Source: Clostridium sp. AN503 (GTDB lineage: Bacteria > Bacillota > Clostridia > Lachnospirales > Lachnospiraceae). Taken from it: DNA of 64,000 bases. Position 1 is the stretch's first letter, and each line of letters opens with the position of its first letter. A program made the translations under genes and the position numbers. The stretch lies in assembly GCF_040719375.1 (NCBI RefSeq), contig NZ_JBFDTP010000002.1, forward strand, positions 620,001 to 684,000, in the 5' to 3' direction. Positions 24,510 through 33,002 of this stretch are shown one piece after another. The notes under the pieces are model-generated. The model was not told the origin of the DNA. It saw only the letters and a program-made list of their open reading frames with translations, and searched no databases.

Positions 24510-25988
24510 TTAGTGATACAGCTTCTTACTCTCATAGATCGGTTCCGAAGTCAGCTCCAATCCCAGCTTTTTAAACATCTTAATATCCACGGTAGACAGC
24601 ATCACCGAGGTATGCACCTGGCATCCGCGCAGCCTCGGGAGCTGCTCTAAGGCAAGCCTGGCGTTGGGATCGGTGGCAGCGCACATGGAGAGGGCGATCA
24701 GCACCTCGTCGGTGTGCAGCCGCGGGTTCTTGCTGCCCAAGTAGCCTGTTTTCAGCCCCTGGATCGGTTCAATGAAGGTGGGGGAGATCAGGTGTACATC
24801 GTCGGCGATCCCGCCTAATTCCTTTACGGCATTTAGCAGGACAGCGGCGGAAGCACCCAGGAGCGCGGTGGTCTTGCCGGTGACAATGCGGCCGTCAGGA
24901 AGCTCCAAAGCCGCCGCCGGAGAGTTGTTCTTCTCTGCCAGGCTGTTGGCGGCAGGGACGACTGTGCGCATATCGGCGGCGATCTTTGCCTGCTTCATCA
25001 GAAGCTCGATCTTGTAGACCTCATCGCTGTTACCTTCGTCCATAGCCAGGCGGTTTAAGGCCTGGTAATACCGGCGGATGATCTCCTGGCGGGACGCCTC
25101 TTTGCAGGCCTCGTCATCGATGATGCAGTTGCCGGCCATATTCACGCCCATGTCGGTGGGCGACTTATACGGGCAGTAGCCGTAAATGCCCTCAAACATG
25201 GCTGCAAGCACCGGATAGATCTCCACGTCACGGTTGTAGTTGACGGTGGTGACTCCGTAGGCTTCTAAATGGAACGGGTCGATCATATTCACATCGTTTA
25301 AATCCGCAGTGGCGGCCTCGTATGCCAGGTTCACCGGGTGCTTCAGCGGAATGTTCCAGATGGGGAAGGTCTCGAACTTGGCGTAGCCGGCCTTGATCCC
25401 CCGCTTGTTCTCATGATAGAGCTGGGAGAGACAGGTGGCCATCTTGCCGCTGCCCGGCCCCGGCGCAGTGATGATCACCAGTGGACGGGTGGTCTCAATA
25501 TAATCGTTCTTGCCGTAGCCCTCATCGCTGACGATATGGGAAATGTTATTCGGATACCCCTCGATCGGGTAGTGGCGGTAGACCCTGATCCCCAGGTTTT
25601 CCAGCTTGCTCTTGAACAGATCGGCGGAGGGCTGTCCGGTATAGCGGGTGATGACCACGCTTCCCACGTAAAGCCCCTTGTCCCGGAATTCCTGGATCAG
25701 CCGCAGCACATCCACATCATAGGTGATGCCAAGGTCGTGGCGGATCTTGTTCTTCTCGATGTCTGAGGCATTGATGACGATGACGATCTCCGCCTGGTCG
25801 GCAAGCTGGAGAAGCATCTTTAACTTGCTGTCCGGTGCGAATCCCGGAAGGACCCTGGATGCGTGGAAGTCGTCAAACAGCTTCCCGCCGAACTCCAGAT
25901 ATAATTTATCTCCGAACTGGCTGATCCTCTCGCGGATGTGTTCGGACTGCATAGACAGATATTTTTGATTGTCGAATCCAATTTTCAT
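24510..25988 (-). CDS. DUF1846 family protein
   Basis: This 492-residue protein of the DUF1846 family is present in many Firmicutes and Actinobacteria with known structures but no settled function. Visible features are the N-terminal MKIGFDNQKYL, a P-loop-like PGPGSGKMATCLSQLYHENK around residue 190-210 and the conserved CPYKSPTDMGVNMAGNCI segment. The frame is open upstream to 26132, but the ATG at 25986-25988 is preceded by GGAAAGGGG and matches the family N-terminus. It is monocistronic. No function is proposed. Confidence 0.85.
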   Translation of the reverse strand: MKIGFDNQKYLSMQSEHIRERISQFGDKLYLEFGGKLFDDFHASRVLPGFAPDSKLKMLLQLADQAEIVIVINASDIEKNKIRHDLGITYDVDVLRLIQEFRDKGLYVGSVVITRYTGQPSADLFKSKLENLGIRVYRHYPIEGYPNNISHIVSDEGYGKNDYIETTRPLVIITAPGPGSGKMATCLSQLYHENKRGIKAGYAKFETFPIWNIPLKHPVNLAYEAATADLNDVNMIDPFHLEAYGVTTVNYNRDVEIYPVLAAMFEGIYGYCPYKSPTDMGVNMAGNCIIDDEACKEASRQEIIRRYYQALNRLAMDEGNSDEVYKIELLMKQAKIAADMRTVVPAANSLAEKNNSPAAALELPDGRIVTGKTTALLGASAAVLLNAVKELGGIADDVHLISPTFIEPIQGLKTGYLGSKNPRLHTDEVLIALSMCAATDPNARLALEQLPRLRGCQVHTSVMLSTVDIKMFKKLGLELTSEPIYESKKLYH

Positions 25989-26157
25989 GATTGTGATACC
26001 CCTTTCCCTGTTAATGATTGTATCACAGGAACAGTTAAATTGCACCAGGATTTGACAAAATTTGAGGAAAATGGCGCAGAGAAAATGACGCACGAGAACG
26101 AAAATGTCAAAAAAACAGCTTTTTTTACTCAAAAGTGGGGGATGGGGACCTAAAATT

Positions 26158-26186
26158 TTGCTAAATTTGGGAATATGTGGTATACT
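26158..26186 (+). promoter_or_regulatory. Promoter TTGCTA-17-TATACT for the glycoside-hydrolase-like lipoprotein gene
   Basis: The -35 TTGCTA (26158-26163) and -10 TATACT (26181-26186) are separated by 17 bp, about 55 nt before the ATG. Confidence 0.6.
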
Positions 26187-26244
26187 AAAGTTTATAGGTA
26201 ACTACGAAACAAGCAGAAACAAAGGATAAAAGGACAGGAAAATT

Positions 26245-27615
26245 ATGAAAAGAAGATATGTATGGCTTTTCCTGAGCATCCTTCTTCTGGCCGGTATGCT
26301 GTCCGGGTGTGGCAAGCTCAAGGATGTAAAGGATCTTGCTACCACACCGGAGCCTGTAGTAGTGGAACGTGGACAGGCAGTGACGGAGGCGCCAAAGGAG
26401 AGCGGGGAAGAGGAAACAGAACCAGAATTACAGACAGAAGAGATCATCATCAATACGGCGCCGGAACGGATTCCCGTGAAGGTGAAGGGGATCTATATTT
26501 CCGCATATGTGGCGGGAACTTCCAGCATGGTGGACAAGCTCATTGAAGAGATCGACCGGACCGAGGTGAACGCTCTGGTCATCGACTTAAAGGACGATTT
26601 CGGGCGCGTGGCCTGTGAGATGGATTCTCCTCTGGTGCAGGAGCTTGGCTCCACGAAGGTTTATATCAGGGATATAGAAGGTCTGATGCAGAAGCTGGAC
26701 GAGCACGGGATCTACGCGATTGCCCGTATCCCGGCATTCCGCGATGCATGGCTGGGAGACGTGAGGCCCGACTGGTGCATCAAGAAGGCGGACGGTACGG
26801 TATTTAAGGACCGGGACGGCAACGCCTGGGTGAATCCATACAAGCAGGAGGCATGGGATTACCTGATTGAGATCGCGATCCAGGCAAAGAAGCTGGGGTT
26901 TGAGGAAGTGCAGTTTGACTATGTAAGGTTCTGCACGGAAAAAGGCATGAAGGAAGCTGTTTTTGACGAGGCGGATGTGCAGGGGCGTTCCCGCACGGAT
27001 ATTATCCTGGAATTCATGTCTTATGCATATGAGAAGCTGAAAGCAGAAGGTCTGTTTGTCTCGGCTGATGTATTTGGCGCCATCATCAACAGCAGTGTCA
27101 ATGCGGATTCTGTAGGGCAGATCTACGGCGAGATGGCGAAGCATCTGGATTATATCAGCCCCATGATCTATCCGTCCCACTATGCGGACGGCAACTATGG
27201 GATAGACCATCCGGATATCCATCCCTATGAGACGATCACAGCGGCGCTTCAGGATTCCAAAAAAGAACTGTATTTTGCAGGCCTGGGTGAGGAGCATATC
27301 GCGGATGTGCGCCCGTGGCTTCAGGACTTCACGGCCACCTGGCTGGCCAATCACATCCCCTACGGCGGAGCCCAGGTGCGCCAGCAGATCCAGGCGACCT
27401 ATGACTGCGGCTACGACGAGTGGCTTTTGTGGGATGCGGCCTGTACCTACGACTGGGACGGCCTTTTGACCCCGGAAGCGGCCGAGGCCGAGGCAAAGCG
27501 GATCGAGGAGTCCCGTGCGGCTCTGCCTGAGACCACCTATGCGCCTGAGACGACGGCGCCTCCGGCGGCGGCAGACACGGCTCCCGCGGAGGTAACTTCA
27601 GAAGGTGCCGCTTAA
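26245..27615 (+). CDS. Putative glycoside hydrolase lipoprotein (DUF4015 family)
   Basis: This secreted lipoprotein has 456 residues. A signal peptide ends in the lipobox LSGC (Cys about 24), followed by a Glu/Thr/Pro-rich tether to about residue 75. A TIM-barrel domain of the DUF4015/GH13-like group follows (KGIYISAYVAGTSS; NALVIDLKDDFG; ARIPAFRDAWLG; FDYVRFCTEKG; ISPMIYPSHY). Aspartates in VIDLKDD and QFDYVRF are candidate catalytic residues. The tail is Ala/Pro/Thr-rich, perhaps a wall spacer. The substrate is unknown; a surface or exopolysaccharide is plausible. It is monocistronic, with a terminator downstream. Confidence 0.82.
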   Translation: MKRRYVWLFLSILLLAGMLSGCGKLKDVKDLATTPEPVVVERGQAVTEAPKESGEEETEPELQTEEIIINTAPERIPVKVKGIYISAYVAGTSSMVDKLIEEIDRTEVNALVIDLKDDFGRVACEMDSPLVQELGSTKVYIRDIEGLMQKLDEHGIYAIARIPAFRDAWLGDVRPDWCIKKADGTVFKDRDGNAWVNPYKQEAWDYLIEIAIQAKKLGFEEVQFDYVRFCTEKGMKEAVFDEADVQGRSRTDIILEFMSYAYEKLKAEGLFVSADVFGAIINSSVNADSVGQIYGEMAKHLDYISPMIYPSHYADGNYGIDHPDIHPYETITAALQDSKKELYFAGLGEEHIADVRPWLQDFTATWLANHIPYGGAQVRQQIQATYDCGYDEWLLWDAACTYDWDGLLTPEAAEAEAKRIEESRAALPETTYAPETTAPPAAADTAPAEVTSEGAA

Positions 27616-27636
27616 GTATGGTTAAGTATGGATGAG

Positions 27637-27678
27637 CAAAATAAATGCTGGCATCGTTTGATGTCAGCATTTATTTTG
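27637..27678 (+). terminator. Intrinsic terminator (also usable from the minus strand)
   Basis: A long AT-flanked hairpin: CAAAATAAATGCTG pairs with CAGCATTTATTTTG, with CATC/GATG continuing into a 4-nt loop. A/T-rich flanks on both sides suit termination of the lipoprotein gene and of the convergent transporter. Confidence 0.85.
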
Positions 27679-27720
27679 TTAAAATCTCTATAGCTCTGGG
27701 CAGGTGAGCCTGTTAAAAGG

Positions 27721-29182
27721 CTAGTGAATCAGTGCATTGGCGAGCGGAAGTCCGATCAGCAGCGCAACGATCAGCTCCAGTCCTGCGAACATGACAGAAT
27801 AGTGGTAAATATGTTTCGTTTTCAGCCACTGCTTGTTACTGAACATCAGGGCAGCGAACGGAGATGCCGCCGGAGTTGCAATGGCGCAGGACAGAACAAA
27901 GATCCCCATGATGGAAACAAGCGGAGCGGAGTTGATCCCGGCCTGCAGGCAGTAGGCGGCTATCACAGGCTGCAGAATCATGCCGACCACCAGCGAGTTA
28001 CAGATATTGGTCAGGAAGCAGGCGATCACCAGCAGCGCCACTCCAAATACGAACGGACTCATATTCGTGAAAACAGGAGAAAGGATCGTATTTAAAAATG
28101 CGGTTACCCCGGTACTTTCATTTGTGAGAACACCGCCTAAGAGAATCGCGGTTGTCACAAGAAAATAGGTGCCCCATGCAAAGACTTTGATATTATCTTC
28201 CAGAACAACAATCGGTTCCCCATCAATTTTTACAGCAAAGATAATGACAAAAAACAGCAGCGACATGCCTATGCCGTTGGCGCGGAGCCATGCCATGCCT
28301 GGAAACGTCGGAAAGATGCTGGGCAAAAGCATACTCAGGAGAAAGCCGGCACAGATTGCCGAAACGGCTTTCTGCTGTTTGCTCATGGGCGGCAGAGGAT
28401 TTTTGTTTAACTGCTCCAGCGTCAGATTCTTTAGCTTGCTCACATCTGGACACAGGACGTATTTGATGAACAGGATGACGGCGCCGCAAGCTGCAGAACC
28501 CATAGATCAGAGCCACCGCCAGCCATTCTGCATTGTTGATGATCACACTCGTTCCCAATAAGTTTTGGGATACCGTGGCATAGTTGGAGATCATGGCCAG
28601 GCCATTGTTCATGTAAGGAGGCACCGGGAAGCCGAGGGTGCAGGCTACAACGATCAGGATGATCATGATCGTGGGATATGCCTCGTGCCGTTCCATTCCG
28701 ACTTCCTCAAACACATCATAGAGAATCGGCCAGAACAGGAAGATCGGAGCGTAGCAGCCGACAAATGCGGCGATCAGCATGGAACCCACAAACAGGACCG
28801 CGGTGAAGGCCCACGGACGGCCGATTATGAATTTTCTGGTCAGAAAAAAGCGGCCGATATAAAGACTGATCCGTCTGGTCTGAAGGCTGCTCATCAGGAT
28901 CATCAGAAAGAACAGCTGGACAACAGTAGGATTGCCAAAGGCACTGCTCAGCACTGCAGGCATAGGTGCATAAGCAGTTGCGCCGATCATGAAAATGCAG
29001 ATAACACTGGACCAGACCAGATCCACTGTAGTCCACAGATACAGTGTTCCGACAAAAATACCAAGTATCTGCTTTCCCAGATCGGTGATCTTTGGCATGT
29101 CAAACGGCAGCCACCGGAACAGGAGCATGATCGAGATACCGATCAGACAGTGAATCAGGTACATGTTTCTCTTTTGTTTCAT
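27721..29182 (-). pseudogene. SLC13/DASS-like anion transporter, split by a frameshift
   Basis: Two overlapping frames together encode one membrane transporter of about 485 residues. The N-terminal part (29182 down to about 28500) has six or more spans, and the C-terminal part (from about 28500 to 27721) has TNESTGVTAF, NICNSLVVGMI and ATPAASPFAALMFSN motifs like those of SLC13/ArsB-type anion permeases. The break is at a three-base C run (28499-28501 on +). Removing one base restores continuous sequence reading L-I-Y-G-S-A-A-C-G-A. This is either a real inactivating lesion or a sequencing error. The gene is divergent from a Crp/Fnr-type regulator, probably its controller. Confidence 0.8.
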
Positions 29183-29208
29183 GGTTATTCCCCCTAATTG
29201 ATTATTAT

Positions 29209-29224
29209 TGTTACAATATTAACA
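29209..29224. promoter_or_regulatory. Candidate Crp/Fnr-type operator (TGTTA-N6-TAACA)
   Basis: The inverted repeat TGTTACAATATTAACA lies in the 180-bp divergent region between the transporter and the Crp/Fnr-like gene, about 30 nt upstream of the transporter ATG. The half-site spacing resembles Crp/Fnr sites. Binding by the neighbouring regulator is inference. Confidence 0.45.
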
Positions 29225-29287
29225 TGCTGATATGGGCTCTTCAAATAGCAGGCGCTAAGAATACGCCGGATATGGGAATTAAATTAA

Positions 29288-29316
29288 TTGTGGTTGCCAT
29301 ATAAATGAGGTATAAT
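29288..29316 (+). promoter_or_regulatory. Promoter of the Crp/Fnr-like regulator (TTGTGG-17-TATAAT)
   Basis: A perfect -10 TATAAT (29311-29316) and a -35 TTGTGG (29288-29293) are 17 bp apart, about 45 nt before the ATG at 29363. Confidence 0.6.
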
Positions 29317-29362
29317 ATAAAGACGCTTATTTCGATAAAATATACGGCCCGGGAGGAATCAT

Positions 29363-30043
29363 ATGGAACCATATCAGATCAGGGAAGATTTTATTCGCTA
29401 TGGTATCCGAAAGACAATAAAAAAGAATCATTATCTTTTAGACCCCACGGTAGACGACAGCAGCCTTGTCTATTTTTTAGACCAGGGAATCGCAGCGCTG
29501 ACACACATCAACGAAGAGGGTGTTGAGAATATCTATCTGTATTTCTGTGAAAAACGGCTGATCGGATTTGTGAAGGCCCTGCTTCATTATTTCCCTTATG
29601 ATTGGGAAAAGAACATTGCGCCTGCCCCGTTCTGGATTCTTGCAAAAACAGACTGTGTTTATTACGCGATGCATGAAAAGCAGTTTGACGAATTGATGAA
29701 TTCGTCTCACGGTTTTACACAGGGTGTGCTTGGCGCTACCGCTTTAAATTATCTGGAGCTGGTGGACAAGCTTCAATGTATGCTGTCCAGCGATAAGACA
29801 ACCCAGTTCTGCCAGTGTCTGTTGGACTATCATGTCAAAAAGTACAAAAATCATATGTTTTCCGTTGATTTTTCTTTCGTTGACGCGGCAAATTACCTTG
29901 GCATGCATCCTGTTACAGCCAGCCGTATTGCTTCCAGGCTGAGAGAACTGGGGATAATAGGGCGTGAGAACGGAGAACTGGTGATCAAAGATGAAGAGCG
30001 GCTCCGGGCGATGGCGGTTCCAAGGCCGGATACCTTCCATTAA
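29363..30043 (+). CDS. Crp/Fnr-family transcriptional regulator
   Basis: This 226-residue protein has an N-terminal cyclic-nucleotide-binding-like beta-roll (about 20-115), a long dimer helix (about 125-150) and a C-terminal winged HTH (FVDAANYLGMHPVTASRIASRLRELGIIG, about 175-205, seen in pieces). It has no cysteine cluster of the Fnr type and no typical cAMP-binding RSA motif, so its ligand is unknown. It is divergent from the frameshifted anion transporter, whose expression it probably controls. Confidence 0.85.
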   Translation: MEPYQIREDFIRYGIRKTIKKNHYLLDPTVDDSSLVYFLDQGIAALTHINEEGVENIYLYFCEKRLIGFVKALLHYFPYDWEKNIAPAPFWILAKTDCVYYAMHEKQFDELMNSSHGFTQGVLGATALNYLELVDKLQCMLSSDKTTQFCQCLLDYHVKKYKNHMFSVDFSFVDAANYLGMHPVTASRIASRLRELGIIGRENGELVIKDEERLRAMAVPRPDTFH

Positions 30044-30055
30044 TAAAAGCCGGTC

Positions 30056-30084
30056 TTGAAAATCTATGACAATCCATGTATGAT
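30056..30084 (+). promoter_or_regulatory. Promoter of the DUF1653-uvrC unit (TTGAAA-17-TATGAT)
   Basis: The -35 TTGAAA (30056-30061) and -10 TATGAT (30079-30084) are 17 bp apart. A 23-nt stretch across the spacer and -10 (30066-30088) recurs upstream of hprK. Confidence 0.6.
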
Positions 30085-30133
30085 ATGAAAAGAACAATAT
30101 ACAGGCAGAAGAAAAGAAGTGAGGGCAGTCAAG

Positions 30134-30733
30134 ATGGAAAGAACGGTGTATCCGGGCGAATTTTACCGCCATTTTAAGAATAGATTGTACCAGATTATCA
30201 CTGTGGCGTCCCATTCGGAGACGGGCGAAGCCATGGTGGTGTATCAGGCGCTTTATGGGGATTATAAGACCTATGTGCGTCCTTATGATATGTTTGTCAG
30301 TGAAGTAGACCATGAAAAGTATCCGGAGGTGATGCAGAAGTACCGTTTTGAGCGGGTTGAGCTGCCGCCGGCGGACAGTCCAAAGAATGCGGGGAACGAA
30401 TCAGGAGAGGCCAGGCTGGAAGCCGCCGTTCTTCAGGATGGGGACGGTGCAGGGAGCGGCTTTAGAGGAACGGCCGGGAGCTGTGGCGCGGCCGGCACGG
30501 CGGTCCATCGTGATCCCAGTCCGGCGTTTCTGCGTTTTCTTGAGGTGGACTGCTATGAGCTGCGCCTTGAGTGCCTGAAATATCTGGAACAGAGCGGTAC
30601 CCAGACGGAGCTTGACAGTATCTATCTGGTGCTGGATATGAAGCCGGAGTCAGGGACGGTGAAGGAGCAGGTGGAGGCCATCCGGCGTTTCTTGACCATG
30701 CAGAATCATTTTGACGGGAACCGTCTGCGGTAA
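30134..30733 (+). CDS. DUF1653 domain protein
   Basis: This 199-residue protein has an N-terminal DUF1653 module (YPGEFYRHFKNRLYQIITVA to YVRPYDMFVSEVD, about residues 5-65), a small beta-rich domain of unknown function. The linker at about 75-125 is Gly/Ala-rich and looks low-complexity. The C-terminal part (about 130-199) is acidic and helical with no family I recognise. The ATG at 30134 is preferred over the GTG at 30119. It ends 10 nt before uvrC, so the two are probably co-transcribed. Confidence 0.75.
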   Translation: MERTVYPGEFYRHFKNRLYQIITVASHSETGEAMVVYQALYGDYKTYVRPYDMFVSEVDHEKYPEVMQKYRFERVELPPADSPKNAGNESGEARLEAAVLQDGDGAGSGFRGTAGSCGAAGTAVHRDPSPAFLRFLEVDCYELRLECLKYLEQSGTQTELDSIYLVLDMKPESGTVKEQVEAIRRFLTMQNHFDGNRLR

Positions 30734-30743
30734 GGAGGCAGCA

Positions 30744-32663
30744 TTGTTTAACATCGAGGAAGAACTGAAGAAGCTCCCGGCCCAGCCGGGAGTTTATATC
30801 ATGCATGATGAAAAGGATGAGATCATCTATGTGGGCAAGGCCATCAGCTTAAAGAACCGGGTGCGCCAATATTTCCAGAGCAGCAGGAACAAGACCGCAA
30901 AGATCGAGCAGATGGTGTCCCGGATCGCGCGGTTTGAATATATTGTCACCGATTCGGAGCTGGAAGCGCTGGTTCTGGAGTGCAACCTGATCAAGGAGCA
31001 TCAGCCCCGCTACAATACCATGCTGAAGGATGACAAGGCATATCCTTATATCAGGGTGACGGTCGGAGAGGAGTTTCCAAGGGTCATGTTCGCCAGGACC
31101 ATGAAGAAGGATAAGAGCAAATATTTTGGCCCCTATACCAGCGCCGGGGCAGTAAAAGACACGATAGACCTGATCCACAAGTTGTACAAGATCCGTACCT
31201 GCAACCGCAGCCTGCCCAAAGATATCGGGAAGGACCGTCCCTGCTTGAACTATCATATCAAGCAGTGCGACGCTCCCTGCCAGGGCTATATCGATCAGGC
31301 GGCTTACGCGGAGAATGTGAACCAGGCTCTGGAATTTTTAAACGGACGATATGATAATCTCCTGCGGACTCTGGAGGACCGGATGAAGGCCGCTTCAGAC
31401 GCTATGGATTTTGAGAAGGCCATCGAGTACCGGGAGCTTTTGACCAGTGTGAAAAAGGTGGCGCAGAAGCAGAAGATCACCAGCAGCAGTATGGAGGACC
31501 GGGATATCATCGCCCTGGCGAAGGATGACCGGGACGCGGTGGTGCAGGTGTTTTTTGTGCGGGAGGGCAAGCTGATCGGAAGGGATCATTTCCGGGTGAC
31601 TATTGCCACCGCGGAGAATACCGGACAGATCCTCACCAGCTTTGTAAAGCAGTTTTATGCCGGCACCCCGTTCCTTCCCAAGGAGTTGTGGGTGCAGGAA
31701 GAACTGGAGGACAGCGAGGTCATCGGCCAGTGGCTCAGTGCAAGAAAGGGGCAGAAGGTCCGGATCGTGGTGCCGAAAAAAGGCGAGAAGGAACGGCTGG
31801 TGGAACTGGCGGAGAAGAATGCGGCTTTGGTGCTGGCCCAGGACAATGAGCGGATCAAGCGGGAAGAACTGCGCACCATCGGCGCCATGAACCAGGTGGC
31901 GGGATGGCTGGGACTTGATTCCGTGCGGCGTATGGAGGCGTTTGATATTTCCAACATTTCCGGCTACGAATCGGTAGGCTCCATGGTGGTATTTGAAAAC
32001 GGCAAGCCCAAGCGCAGCGATTACCGCAAATTCCGGATCAAGACCGTGATAGGACCCAATGATTATGCTTCCATGAAGGAGGTGCTGACCAGAAGATTTA
32101 CCCACGGCCTGGAGGAGATCGACCAGATAAAGGAAAAGGGTGTGGATGAGAAATTCGGCAGCTTTACCCGTTTCCCGGATCTGCTCATGATGGACGGTGG
32201 AAGAGGACAGGTCAATATCGCCCTGGAAGTGCTTCATGAACTGAACCTGGACATCCCGGTCTGCGGCATGGTAAAAGACGACAACCACCGTACAAGAGGA
32301 CTGTATTACCAGAATGTGGAGATCCCCATTGACCGGCATTCAGAAGGGTTCCGGCTGATCACACGGATCCAGGATGAGGCTCACCGGTTTGCGATCGAAT
32401 ATCACCGGAGCCTGCGCAGCAAGAGCCAGGTGCGCTCTATCCTGGATGATATCCCGGGGATTGGGGATACCAGAAGGAAGGCGCTGATGCGGCAGTTTAA
32501 GTCTTTGGATGCGGTGAAGGAGGCGACCGTAGAAGAGCTTTCCCAGGCGCCGGGGATGAACCGGCGTGCGGCGGAGAGTGTCTGGGGATTCTTCCACGGG
32601 CAGCACCAGGCGGACGCGGTGATCGTGGAGGAGCAGGGAGCGATGATGACGGAGCAGGCATAA
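30744..32663 (+). CDS. uvrC: Excinuclease ABC subunit C
   Basis: UvrC makes both incisions in nucleotide excision repair. The 639-residue protein has the GIY-YIG nuclease (about 10-90, QPGVYIMHDEKDEIIYVGKA), a UVR domain (about 205-240), the RNase H-like 5' nuclease (about 385-540, AFDISNISGYESVGSMVVF) and tandem helix-hairpin-helix motifs (IPGIGDTRRKALMRQF; APGMNRRAAESVWGFF). The start is the TTG at 30744 behind TAAGGAGG. The stop codon TAA lies inside the 9-bp duplication flanking an inserted fold-back element, so the insertion left the protein intact. Confidence 0.95.
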   Translation: MFNIEEELKKLPAQPGVYIMHDEKDEIIYVGKAISLKNRVRQYFQSSRNKTAKIEQMVSRIARFEYIVTDSELEALVLECNLIKEHQPRYNTMLKDDKAYPYIRVTVGEEFPRVMFARTMKKDKSKYFGPYTSAGAVKDTIDLIHKLYKIRTCNRSLPKDIGKDRPCLNYHIKQCDAPCQGYIDQAAYAENVNQALEFLNGRYDNLLRTLEDRMKAASDAMDFEKAIEYRELLTSVKKVAQKQKITSSSMEDRDIIALAKDDRDAVVQVFFVREGKLIGRDHFRVTIATAENTGQILTSFVKQFYAGTPFLPKELWVQEELEDSEVIGQWLSARKGQKVRIVVPKKGEKERLVELAEKNAALVLAQDNERIKREELRTIGAMNQVAGWLGLDSVRRMEAFDISNISGYESVGSMVVFENGKPKRSDYRKFRIKTVIGPNDYASMKEVLTRRFTHGLEEIDQIKEKGVDEKFGSFTRFPDLLMMDGGRGQVNIALEVLHELNLDIPVCGMVKDDNHRTRGLYYQNVEIPIDRHSEGFRLITRIQDEAHRFAIEYHRSLRSKSQVRSILDDIPGIGDTRRKALMRQFKSLDAVKEATVEELSQAPGMNRRAAESVWGFFHGQHQADAVIVEEQGAMMTEQA

Positions 32664-32665
32664 AC

Positions 32666-32930
32666 TTTGCGTTTCCGCATTTTGCGGCGGCGCCGGCTCA
32701 GAACCAGAACCGCACGGTTTTGTTCCGGTTTCGGCCATAAGAAGCTGCAGGTATCCAAAATTTTCTTAAAAACCTGCCAGGGTAAGGGGCAACTCGCTAA
32801 CGCTCAGACAACCCCTTACCCTGACAGAACAGAAAATTCCGGATACCAGCAGCTTCTAATGGCCTGCAAAGTCGCAAAACCGTGCGGTTCTGGTTCTGAG
32901 CCGGCGCCGCCGCAAAATGCGGAAACACAA
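32666..32930. mobile_element. 265-bp fold-back (MITE-like) element with 9-bp target-site duplication
   Basis: The element is a nearly complete inverted repeat. The outer 52 bp (32671-32722 and 32875-32926) match perfectly; the inner arms match imperfectly (GGCCAT-AGAAGCTGC-GGTATCC stretches); the core CAGGGTAAGGGG (32778-32789) pairs with 32812-32823 around a 22-nt loop. Both sides are flanked by GGCATAAAC (32657-32665 and 32931-32939), a 9-bp direct repeat typical of transposition. The ends read TTGCGTTTCCGC and TTGTGTTTCCGC inward. It encodes no transposase, so mobility would need one supplied in trans. It fills the space between uvrC and hprK. Confidence 0.85.
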
Positions 32931-33002
32931 GGCATAAACCGGATGACAATCCACGCAGGATATGATAGTATGAAAAAAACGGAATATAAAGGAGCGGAAG
33001 CC

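Noticed and set aside
32667..33002. N-terminal extension of HprK through the fold-back element
   Set aside because: HprK homologues begin at the MYGV-type start at 33003, which has a good ribosome site; the extension is translated inverted-repeat DNA.
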